A stretch of 40,191 bases of DNA from Bacteroidaceae bacterium (GTDB lineage: Bacteria; Bacteroidota; Bacteroidia; Bacteroidales; Bacteroidaceae), in the NCBI GenBank assembly GCA_024401305.1, contig JAKSLI010000028.1, positions 1 through 40,191 of the forward strand. The letters run 5' to 3'. The notes beneath the pieces were generated by a model. It searched no databases. It worked only from the letters and a program-made list of their open reading frames with translations, and had not been told where the DNA came from. Positions 8,594 to 15,146 of this stretch are shown in pieces. Within the stretch, counting starts at the first letter, position 1. Every line of letters begins with the position of its first letter. A program made the translations under genes and the position numbers.

Positions 8594-8806
8594 TCAGATT
8601 TCCTTTAACGCTTTCTTCAGAATCCTCGCAAGCTTCTTGTCATCCACAAAGTTCTGGTTATTACGTTCCTCGTGGTAAGGCTTGAGGATGCTTTGCTTCA
8701 TCCATTCTGAATCTATGTCATTGTCTCTGCACGACTGCTCGATGAGAGCCATGTCTTCCTGCCTTACACCATAATGCAGGAAAGTGCTATCAACGCTTTT
8801 CTTCAT
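8594..8806 (-). CDS. DNA-modification-system-associated small protein (70 aa)
   Basis: The sequence opens MKKSVDSTFLHYGV and is helical and charged, ending in a basic helix (KKLARILKKALKEI). It resembles the short proteins annotated next to DndD homologues as DNA modification system-associated small proteins; this is recognition by pattern and position, not proof. It is locked into the operon: nine bases after the nuclease stop and five before the DndD-like start. Likely an adaptor or regulatory subunit; no catalytic residues are apparent. Confidence 0.65.
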   Translation of the reverse strand: MKKSVDSTFLHYGVRQEDMALIEQSCRDNDIDSEWMKQSILKPYHEERNNQNFVDDKKLARILKKALKEI

Positions 8807-8815
8807 ATTCTTGTT

Positions 8816-9766
8816 TTATATATTCCTCAAATCCAACACGCTCCAACCGTCGGTTGTTGCGGTGTCTTCTATAAGTCCGTTAGGATAATACCAGTTGTCG
8901 CCTTGCGCTATCAGCACACCGCCTACCATCTTCTTTCCCTTTGCACAATACTCCTCGCAATATTGGAAGAGGGCGTTGTTCTTCTCTGGTGCATCTTCGT
9001 CGCTGCCTGGAGTCTTTGTATCAAATAGGCAGATGGTTCCGTTTTTCAGTCGGATGATGAAGTCAACATAAAAGCAACGCTTCCTGCCTGTCATATCCGT
9101 ATAAGGTACGGCAAAATGCTGCTTGCCCTCGTCGCCATTCTTGTACCACCAATCTACTTCGTCCGTCCGTTGGTCAAGCCATCGGGCAAAGTTGTATTCT
9201 GGCGCAGATACATTGTTCTGTTCAAAGAAAGGCTGCAAGGCATGATTGAATATCTCGCCATCCCTCGCCTGACTCACTTGAGAGTTGTAGAGTCTTGTCT
9301 CGGGTACTTCCCAAACGCATTCTTTATATTCCGGTTCGGCTGGTTTCTGCTTTTGCAGCTGTCTTTCATACTCCAACAGAGCCTTTCGTATTAAAGACTC
9401 AAAGTGCGGCTTGTTGTCACGCTGCAATACAACCTTTGGCACATCCATTGAGAATATGCCGAGATAGTTTTCCATAACATGTTCCAAGGCACCCATGAGA
9501 ACTGGGGTACTATCAAATTTCGCAAACGATCCGCAATTGTCGCGACAGAACTTCGTGAACATATCCATAAGTTCCGAGCCGTTGCGTGCCAGTCTTGCCT
9601 TCTCCGTAACCTCCGTCGTTCCGTCAAACTTCGTGATTCGAGTGTCTTTCGGAATGTCAACCATGATTCGGGTTACATCGCATCTTACGCCATGCTTCTT
9701 TGCTTGCAGGCGGTTGTATTTTATCTTTTCGTCAAGTTGATCTGTCATCATATTCGCTATTGTCAA
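8816..9766 (-). CDS. Type III restriction Res subunit, separate PD-(D/E)XK nuclease protein
   Basis: This 316-aa protein carries the part usually found at the C-terminus of Res. Residues 1-150 are mostly helical. A PD-(D/E)XK core follows: E203-V-D-W-W, the metal-binding aspartate in CFYVDFII (D235), and FDTK with D249 and K251 on the next strand. The GGVLIAQGDNWY strand comes after it. Its ATG overlaps the end of the helicase gene by four bases, so the two are translationally coupled and probably form one complex. In classical type III enzymes the helicase and nuclease are one polypeptide of about 900-1000 aa; here the domains are divided between two genes, with no frameshift remnant. Expected role: DNA cleavage. 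Confidence 0.8.
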   Translation of the reverse strand: MTIANMMTDQLDEKIKYNRLQAKKHGVRCDVTRIMVDIPKDTRITKFDGTTEVTEKARLARNGSELMDMFTKFCRDNCGSFAKFDSTPVLMGALEHVMENYLGIFSMDVPKVVLQRDNKPHFESLIRKALLEYERQLQKQKPAEPEYKECVWEVPETRLYNSQVSQARDGEIFNHALQPFFEQNNVSAPEYNFARWLDQRTDEVDWWYKNGDEGKQHFAVPYTDMTGRKRCFYVDFIIRLKNGTICLFDTKTPGSDEDAPEKNNALFQYCEEYCAKGKKMVGGVLIAQGDNWYYPNGLIEDTATTDGWSVLDLRNI

Positions 9767-11190
9767 TCGTTACTTTCTTCTACCTCATCTTCATCCTTCT
9801 CAAACAAATCCTCTGTTGAGAACAGCCATAGCGGATTTTGTCCCCACTCTTGCTCCATGACTCTTGCCAATACGCTACGGAAAGTTGAGCCAAGACGGTT
9901 TCGCTTTGCACCGTTCTTGTCCATATAGACAGAGCGAAGCGTGATGTTCTGTAGTTCCTTGCGGCGGTTTGCGTAGATTGTTGAGAGATAGTTCATATCG
10001 TCGCCAACAATCTGGATGATGTCTGCCGAAAGGTTTGTATATACATAGCCGTAGTTCAGCAGGTCGTTCTGATAGAAACGTTGCTCCGGCATACGCAATA
10101 TTCTGCCTACTGTCTGCGTCGTGAAGGTCATGCTCTTAAGGTCGCGGAAGATCAGAAGCACGCTTGCTCGCGGACAGTCCCAGCCCAAAGCTATCGCTTG
10201 CTTGAAGAGAAGCACTTCGGTCATATCGTCAGGCTTGGTAATATCCTGAAGATTAGGCGACTTATCCTTTGAAAGCCAAACAGCCAACTTGCCGTTTTCC
10301 ACGCTGATGTTGCACCGTTGCTCAAGGAAAGACTTCATCTCGTCGGCAATGGTCTTGTCATTGGCGTTCATGGATTCCGAGCTGTCGTTAGGAAGCTGAA
10401 TGAGAAGCAGCGGATTTATACCGTGCTCCTTGTAAGCCTTTGCCAGTTCTTCACGCTTCTTCAAGGCTTGCTTCAGCAGACGCTGGTTAACGGTAAGTTC
10501 ACTCTGCTCCTTACTGCTGTGGATATTCGGATTGAGCTGTATGCCTCGCTTTATCATTTCCTCCTCAACAACATCCTTGCGCTTCACCACTACATTGTAG
10601 TAGCTCTGCGTAACGGGAGTTGCCGAGATGCGAATCTCCACTTTCGGCTGAATGGCATGCAACACCATCTCACTCTTCTTTGCATTCCTGCCACCGAACA
10701 TGTGCTCTTCGTCTATCACCACAACAACAGGCAGATGCTTCTCCACCTTTGTGCGACGGATAAGTTCGTAGAGTGTTCGGTTCTGTTCATTGTCGCGAAT
10801 CATCACGGCATTGTCCTTGTTTATCGACTCCCAGTTGAGGAAGAGCACGTCGCCTTTCTCCAGACCTTCCAAATGGTTGCACTCGTCGAACATCACAGGT
10901 CGCAGGGAGCGTTTCTCCGAAAAGAAGTTCTTCATCGATTTGTACGACTGCTGGTGCAGCTTGTTCGGAGCTATCCACACCCATGCCACCTGAGTGTATT
11001 TGCACTCGCCGTCCATAGGCAGCTCGTATGTCACTTCGTCAAGAAGCTTCGATGCCATGACAGTCTTGCCCGCGCCTGTCGGAGCTTTGAATATAAGCTT
11101 CAAACGGTCTTCGTCATCGTTGAGCAATGATACCAACTGACGCTTCAATTCCCTTACGGCACGCTTCTGGTAGTCTTTCAGTTCTATCAT
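9763..11190 (-). CDS. Type III restriction Res subunit, separate SF2 helicase/translocase protein
   Basis: The protein has 475 aa and a full set of SF2 motifs. DYQKRAV (6-12) is the Q-like motif, APTGAGKT (36-43) Walker A, and IDEEH (159-163) Walker B. SATP (189-192) is motif III. GWDCPRA (336-342) is a hallmark of type III Res proteins, and QTVGRILRMPE (359-369) is motif VI. It ends in an acidic tail (EKDEDEVEESND) just after the helicase core, where other Res proteins continue into the nuclease. It overlaps the mod stop by four bases upstream and the nuclease start by four bases downstream. Expected role: ATP-driven DNA translocation or switching that brings the nuclease to the cleavage site. 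Confidence 0.85.
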   Translation of the reverse strand: MIELKDYQKRAVRELKRQLVSLLNDDEDRLKLIFKAPTGAGKTVMASKLLDEVTYELPMDGECKYTQVAWVWIAPNKLHQQSYKSMKNFFSEKRSLRPVMFDECNHLEGLEKGDVLFLNWESINKDNAVMIRDNEQNRTLYELIRRTKVEKHLPVVVVIDEEHMFGGRNAKKSEMVLHAIQPKVEIRISATPVTQSYYNVVVKRKDVVEEEMIKRGIQLNPNIHSSKEQSELTVNQRLLKQALKKREELAKAYKEHGINPLLLIQLPNDSSESMNANDKTIADEMKSFLEQRCNISVENGKLAVWLSKDKSPNLQDITKPDDMTEVLLFKQAIALGWDCPRASVLLIFRDLKSMTFTTQTVGRILRMPEQRFYQNDLLNYGYVYTNLSADIIQIVGDDMNYLSTIYANRRKELQNITLRSVYMDKNGAKRNRLGSTFRSVLARVMEQEWGQNPLWLFSTEDLFEKDEDEVEESND

Positions 11191-13034
11191 TCTTCGCCTC
11201 CTTCCTCAATAGTAAAGTTGTCATCCTTCTGCGGTGGCAGAATGCTTCTGATGGCTTGGTTCAGGGCATCGGGCATGGCAATCAGTTCCACGCGGTCTTC
11301 CAATCCTTCAAACTCATCGTTGTAGGCGTATGCGCCATCGCTGTAAGCATAGATTATAAGTTTGCATTCTCGTGTTGCAAGCGTCGGATTCTCACGAAGT
11401 TCCTTGGCTATATATTCTATGGCTCTTGGCTCATATACCACGAGCATCTGCTTCTCTGCATTTGCAAAGTATATGGCATAGCGCGGCTTGAACTTCAAGC
11501 TACCGAATTGCTTCTCTTCATCATAAAGGTCGTGCTTAATGCAAAGCATATCCGTAGCCATCTGCATAAGCTTCTGACGGTTAGCAGAACAATTCTCACG
11601 CTCCGTAAACTCTACCTTATAGTAGCGAAGGTTATTATCTTTCAACCCTGCCACCTCAACACCTTTCGGAGTTGTATAGCCATTGATAACACGCTTGTTA
11701 CGCTCGTAGGTTACGTCCTCGCAGATATTATTCTCGTTGTTCGTGACAAGGATACATTTGCGATGACCACCGTCCTCTGCGTTCAATTGCATCGTGGCAT
11801 GGAGGGTTGTGCCTGAGCCTGCGAAGAAGTCGAGGATGAGATTACAATCTTTTATTATGTTTAATAATATTTTTATCAAACCTATTGGCTTCGGATTTGA
11901 GAACGGAGTATTATTCTCAAATATAGATTTCATTTCCAAATTACCTTGCTGATTAATCGGTTCAGTAATTAGATTAGAAAAGGCTCGTCCAGACTGTTCA
12001 CGAATATTACCTTCATTATCTACTTTTTGGTATACTTTATATTTTATTGTATACTGAGAACCTTTGCTCTTTTTTGATTTAACAAACTCAAGAAATTTGT
12101 TCTCTATTCCCCACTTAACTTTGTCTTGTCCCCATTTCCATATCCAACCGTCATTCACAAAAGTATTTCTACCATTTGGATAAATAATTCCGCCATCTGG
12201 AGCTACTATACCATAATTCATAGAATCAGAGTATTGAAGCCCACCACGATCTAAAGTGTCATAATAAAATTTTCCTCTTTCAGACTCATATTCATCAGAA
12301 AATTTGTATCGATTGTTATTTATCGATTCATCGTCTCTATTCCAAATTGATTTTTCTAACGTAATAAGCCTATTCTTTGAATAAAGCAATATACTCTCTG
12401 TAATGACAGCTATGTCTTTAGCATCATTAGCTCCAGTTTTCTTTCTCCAATCAAATTTTGAAACGAAATTATTCTCTCCAAACACCTCATCGCACAACAA
12501 CTTCAAGTTCGCTTGCTCATTGTCATCAATAGAAATAAAGATAACGCCACGGTCAGAGAGAAGTTTCTTTGCTATGCGCAGACGCTTCTCCATAAACGAC
12601 AGCCACTTGCTATGACGGTAGCCGTCTTCCGAATCAACGAAAGAGTCATTATATACAAAGTCCTTATTACCAGTATTGTACGGCGGGTCAATATAGATTA
12701 CGTCCACCTTGCCCTCATGAGTATAGGTCAAAGCTGTCAAGGCGTGAAGGTTATCGCCCTCAATGAGGATGTGGTTTGGGGTTTGTGTCGGCTCAGAAAT
12801 CTTCGCCCTACAATCGTCAGATGCAATAATAGCTTTGCTTTTATCTTCTACGAGTACTGGTATGTTTTCCGAAAGCACTTCCTGCGCTTCCTCCTTATGC
12901 TCTTCCCATACCAGCCCATAACGCTTTTGTTCATTAAGCAACTGAAGCAGGTCTGCTTTCTGTTCGTTGCTCAGTTCCTTCAAATCTCGTATAAGACTGG
13001 CAAGAGCGGCTTTGTCTATTTTCCTTCTTGCCAT
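11187..13034 (-). CDS. mod: Type III restriction-modification adenine methyltransferase (Mod)
   Basis: First gene of the operon, 615 aa. It is an N6-adenine methyltransferase of the beta class: the catalytic DPPY (116-119) precedes the AdoMet-binding FAGSGTT (404-410). The N-terminus is helical, and IEGDNLHAL (91-99) with KVDVIYIDPPYNTG is typical of type III Mod. Between the motifs, residues about 200-395 form the target-recognition domain. Its DNA (about 11840-12490) is much more AT-rich than the flanking coding sequence, as expected if this domain was exchanged by recombination. The C-terminal part (RKCILVTNNENNICEDVTYER) is conserved. Mod modifies one strand of the recognition site and supplies specificity to Res. 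No consensus promoter is evident directly upstream; it may be transcribed from the region to the right. Confidence 0.92.
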   Translation of the reverse strand: MARRKIDKAALASLIRDLKELSNEQKADLLQLLNEQKRYGLVWEEHKEEAQEVLSENIPVLVEDKSKAIIASDDCRAKISEPTQTPNHILIEGDNLHALTALTYTHEGKVDVIYIDPPYNTGNKDFVYNDSFVDSEDGYRHSKWLSFMEKRLRIAKKLLSDRGVIFISIDDNEQANLKLLCDEVFGENNFVSKFDWRKKTGANDAKDIAVITESILLYSKNRLITLEKSIWNRDDESINNNRYKFSDEYESERGKFYYDTLDRGGLQYSDSMNYGIVAPDGGIIYPNGRNTFVNDGWIWKWGQDKVKWGIENKFLEFVKSKKSKGSQYTIKYKVYQKVDNEGNIREQSGRAFSNLITEPINQQGNLEMKSIFENNTPFSNPKPIGLIKILLNIIKDCNLILDFFAGSGTTLHATMQLNAEDGGHRKCILVTNNENNICEDVTYERNKRVINGYTTPKGVEVAGLKDNNLRYYKVEFTERENCSANRQKLMQMATDMLCIKHDLYDEEKQFGSLKFKPRYAIYFANAEKQMLVVYEPRAIEYIAKELRENPTLATRECKLIIYAYSDGAYAYNDEFEGLEDRVELIAMPDALNQAIRSILPPQKDDNFTIEEGGEE

Positions 13035-13113
13035 AATGTGTTAGTTATTAGTTGCAGCACAAATGGTCTATCAACTAATAATTGCTGGCAAGCGCACTTA
13101 TGGACATAAAAGA

Positions 13114-13383
13114 AGGGTGTAAGCCTTCTTACGGTCGTCTGAGGTTGAAGCCTAGGAATGTTCTCTGACCTCCCGAATGAATAAGAAATGCCTACACCCC
13201 TTTCGGGATGCAAGGCATCTTCGTATCGTTATTCATTCGATTGGCTCATTCCATCGGTTCATACCTATACGCGGTAAAACCTCCTTTCATCGGGGAAAGA
13301 AGGGGGGTGTAAGCCAACCATCATCGTCTGTGGCGTGTATCAGAGAAAAATGTAAGTTTCCTAGGCTTCATTTTCTGACGACC
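13114..13383. repeat. Structured intergenic region with two converging inverted copies of a palindromic element
   Basis: This covers most of the 468-bp gap upstream of mod. Copy A (plus) has GGTCGTC (13133-13139) and TGAAGCCTAGGAA (13146-13158), then TCTCTGA and GCCTACACCCC (to 13200). Copy B (minus) has the same order: GGTCGTC (13383-13377), TGAAGCCTAGGAA (13370-13358), TCTCTGA and GGCTTACACCCC (to 13304). The six bases before the conserved loop differ, yet each copy can pair locally: GAGGT with ACCTC in A, CATTTTCTGA with TCAGAGAAAAATG in B. GGGTGTAAGCC recurs at 13114-13124, giving copy A near-perfect terminal inverted repeats. A hairpin with arms GAATGAATAA / TTATTCATTC lies between. Open frames across it look spurious. 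Confidence 0.7.
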
Positions 13384-13465
13384 ACAATGATAGTCTGATG
13401 CTGCTATATTTTTATTATGTTAGTTTTAAGTTATGTTTATTAGTTTGTTTTATTTGGTTTGGTTA
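13380..13465 (-). repeat. Leader repeat, copy 1
   Basis: An 86-bp block starting GACCACAATGATAGTC (plus strand), followed by a TGCTGCTATATTTTT segment and a T/G-rich tract ending TTTGGTTTGGTTA. It is near-identical to 14484-14571. The next minus-strand gene is mod, about 345 bp further on; in the other copies the gene starts within a few dozen bases. Confidence 0.75.
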
Positions 13466-13502
13466 AACATTTATGTTATCAACAAAGTTGTTAACTTCAT
13501 TA

Positions 13503-13781
13503 TTAATCTTCGGCAACATATGCCGTTTCGTATTCCGTTTGAACAGGGTAGAGTCCGAGTTCTTTGATCAGCATGTCATATACATACGCAGGACTTTGGA
13601 CATAGAGTTCACCTTCCTCTATCTGCAGTAGTTCGAGGGTGTGGGATTGATAAACCAAATCCAATGACTTTTCTAGGGAATAGTCATAGTCCTCCATAAG
13701 ATACTTCACCATCTCGCTGATGACATGGTCAGTGAGGAAATTGGCAATCTGTGCGTGGGTGGGATTCAATTTATTTTCCAT
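13503..13781 (-). CDS. DUF3791-like protein, third gene of the DUF3990 cassette (92 aa)
   Basis: The sequence opens MENKLNPTHAQIANFLTDHV. The central VISEMVKYLMEDYDYSLEKSLDLVYQS and the following LYVQSPAYVYDMLIKELG form a helical pattern often found next to DUF3990 and DUF3791 proteins. No catalytic motif is visible. The start overlaps the end of the DUF3990 gene by 16 bases, so the two are coupled. Likely an immunity or antitoxin-type partner of the ADP-ribosyltransferase-like protein. The family name is tentative. Confidence 0.6.
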   Translation of the reverse strand: MENKLNPTHAQIANFLTDHVISEMVKYLMEDYDYSLEKSLDLVYQSHTLELLQIEEGELYVQSPAYVYDMLIKELGLYPVQTEYETAYVAED

Positions 13782-14260
13782 ACATGGGTTTTCTTTAGTA
13801 GTTCCAAAGCCTTCGGAGTTCCGAAGTAATATTGCTGATCCAGGTACTTGTCTTGCAAACGGCTTGCAGCCTCTTCTGGTGTAAGAATCTCATTTTTGTA
13901 GTTTGTTAATTGTACTACAACACCATCATCTGCTATTGGACCTGTGACTATATCGTACTGGTGAGGAGTGGCACCACTATGCCTGTCTCGGTTTCGGTCG
14001 ATGAACCTAATCCATTCGGCATTTGCTTTCTCGGGAAATTTCTTCATTTTGAGTTTTATTTCTTCTGCTTGTTCAGCATTAAACTCGTACTCAAGAATGA
14101 GTGGTTCCCCTCCGAACATTTTTGCTTTCTTTCGCGCCATTCGTTCTGCAGTCGCCTTATTGGGAGTAAGGTAAAAACCTTGGCCAAAATCCTTGAAGCG
14201 TTTACCAGCGGTTAGGTTAATTGTATCTATATCGTAGTTGGTTCCGTGATAAAGTTTCAT
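13766..14260 (-). CDS. DUF3990 protein, ADP-ribosyltransferase-like putative toxin (164 aa)
   Basis: The start is taken as the ATG at 14260, giving MKLYHGTN, because it overlaps the upstream stop as ATGA and follows GGAGGAG; an ATG at 14287 would run deep into the preceding gene. The sequence has the DUF3990 pattern: LYHGTNYDIDTINL, then GKRFKDFGQGFYLT (the H-G-T and G-x-G-F-Y-L-T strands of ART folds), a basic helix (ATAERMARKKAK), and HQYDIVTGPIADDGV. DUF3990 members are predicted mono-ADP-ribosyltransferases. With helical proteins coupled on both sides it looks like the toxin of a three-gene cassette. Target and NAD dependence are not known. Confidence 0.75.
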   Translation of the reverse strand: MKLYHGTNYDIDTINLTAGKRFKDFGQGFYLTPNKATAERMARKKAKMFGGEPLILEYEFNAEQAEEIKLKMKKFPEKANAEWIRFIDRNRDRHSGATPHQYDIVTGPIADDGVVVQLTNYKNEILTPEEAASRLQDKYLDQQYYFGTPKALELLKKTHVWKIN

Positions 14261-14472
14261 GCTAATACTCCTCCATTCTTTTTGCACATTATAATAAGAT
14301 CATCTACCGTCTCTTCAGGGTCTTGCAGGTGCTCCACATCATAATATTCAATGAGGAAATCCAAACCCTTATGTTGCCGCAAGTAGTTGTATGCTGCCTG
14401 CCTTGTCAAGGCAAACCGCTCTGCAAAGGAACGGACGATAAGATTTATGTATGGTATCTCGTATTTGCTCAT
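14257..14472 (-). CDS. DUF3791 family protein (71 aa)
   Basis: MSKYEIPYINLIVRSFAERF opens a small helical protein. The block FALTRQAAYNYLRQHKGLDFLIEYYDVEHLQ matches the DUF3791 pattern (a small-residue helix, then GL-x-FL-x-x-YY-x-x-xH), and it ends DDLIIMCKKNGGVLA. It overlaps the DUF3990 start by four bases (ATGA), with a strong GGAGGAG ribosome-binding site inside its last codons. DUF3791 proteins usually accompany DUF3990; a partner or antitoxin role is inferred from that. Confidence 0.72.
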   Translation of the reverse strand: MSKYEIPYINLIVRSFAERFALTRQAAYNYLRQHKGLDFLIEYYDVEHLQDPEETVDDLIIMCKKNGGVLA

Positions 14473-14483
14473 ATATTCTTTTT

Positions 14484-14571
14484 GACCACAATGATAGTCT
14501 GCACTGCTATATTTTTTTTATGTTTGTTTTAAGTTTCTGTTTTTTTAGTTTGTTTTTATTTGGTTTGGTTA
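14484..14571 (-). repeat. Leader repeat, copy 2
   Basis: Near-identical to 13380-13465. On the minus strand it ends with GACTATCATTGTGGTC only 11 bases before the DUF3791 ATG. Copy 3 (14895-14910) retains just the 16-bp motif. The motif is an imperfect dyad (GAC...GTC outer bases) and contains TATCATTG, one base off a Bacteroidetes -7 box. Confidence 0.75.
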
Positions 14572-14585
14572 TTTTACTCGTAAGC

Positions 14586-14813
14586 TTATCTTTTGAACTT
14601 TACGATGCAATCTATACAAATTGGCTTGTCCGTAAGTGACTCTACAAACACAATTGCTTGGGCTTGTTCCTTTGCTGCTTGAAGCATCGCCACTTGCGCT
14701 AAGGCTTTCTCGCGTGTAGTTACATACGATGAGCGCCCCAATGAGGAGCGGACCAGCCGAGCAGACTCCTGCATGCTCTGGTTGATTAAATTGAGGAAGG
14801 TCTCTTTTGCCAT
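14586..14813 (-). CDS. Small hypothetical protein (75 aa), first gene of the DUF3791/DUF3990 region
   Basis: MAKETFLNLINQSMQESARL leads into an alanine/glutamine-rich helix (EKALAQVAMLQAAKEQAQAI) and a C-terminal strand segment with two cysteines (DKPICIDCIVKFKR). I do not recognise the family. A competing frame begins upstream at 14856 (MNIEEISNNINDILNGKR) and runs to 14569. Its start context (AATCTTATAAAATGAACATT) resembles that of the YopX-like gene at 18535. The upstream frame could be a coupled leader peptide, or the gene may have suffered a frameshift near 14812. I favour the 75-aa frame on protein-like composition. Confidence 0.5.
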   Translation of the reverse strand: MAKETFLNLINQSMQESARLVRSSLGRSSYVTTREKALAQVAMLQAAKEQAQAIVFVESLTDKPICIDCIVKFKR

Positions 14814-14894
14814 TGAGTATGTCGTTTATATTATTACTAATCTCTTCAATGTTCATTTTATAAGATTATTTTGTGGCGATAGTAATCAATATGC

Positions 14895-14910
14895 GACCAC
14901 AATGATAGTC
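14895..14910 (-). promoter_or_regulatory. Leader motif, copy 3
   Basis: The 16-bp GACTATCATTGTGGTC (minus strand) lies in the 5' untranslated region between the promoter at 14940-14970 and the ATG at 14856. Its placement inside the transcript suggests an RNA-level or operator role rather than a promoter. Confidence 0.5.
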
Positions 14911-14939
14911 TATTTACATTTTGTTTGATTATTCGGCGA

Positions 14940-14970
14940 CAAAGTTACGAATAAGCGAGCGAAAAAGCAA
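14940..14970 (-). promoter_or_regulatory. Promoter for the DUF3791/DUF3990 operon
   Basis: On the minus strand, TTG at 14970-14968 and TAACTTTG at 14947-14940 are spaced as in the consensus. A 24-bp block overlapping it (14941-14964) recurs at 15015-15038 with one change (AAAGTTACGAATAAG...), where the -7 box is damaged (TAACTTTA); this may be a duplicated promoter or a regulator site. Confidence 0.65.
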
Positions 14971-15044
14971 ATTTATTTGAGTTTTTCCGAGCGAGAGTAA
15001 CTAAAACTATAGTTAAAGTTACGAATAAGTGAGCGAAATACACA

Positions 15045-15143
15045 AATAGCTACTGCAACATTTGCAACAACTGCAACATCTGCAACATTGCAACAAATTA
15101 ACACGAATCCCGTACTCCACACGAAATGGAATACGGGATTTGT
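15045..15143 (+). repeat. Nonamer-array repeat with stem-loop, copy 3
   Basis: AATAGCTACT is followed by four GCAACA-type 9-bp units and one shortened unit, then stem arms 15106-15119 and 15127-15140, identical in sequence to those of copies 1 and 2. It ends four bases from the 3' end of the DUF3987 gene. Confidence 0.8.
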
Positions 15144-15146
15144 TGG

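Noticed and set aside
13160-13357. Proven invertible promoter for mod
   Set aside because: Inverted repeats exist, but I found no -7 box in the central segment and no adjacent invertase; kept only as a possibility in the findings.
13177-13398. Plus-strand frame of 73 codons, and a 65-codon minus frame at 13016-13213, in the gap before mod
   Set aside because: Both run through the inverted-repeat structure and share short peptides only because the DNA repeats do. No promoter or start context supports them.
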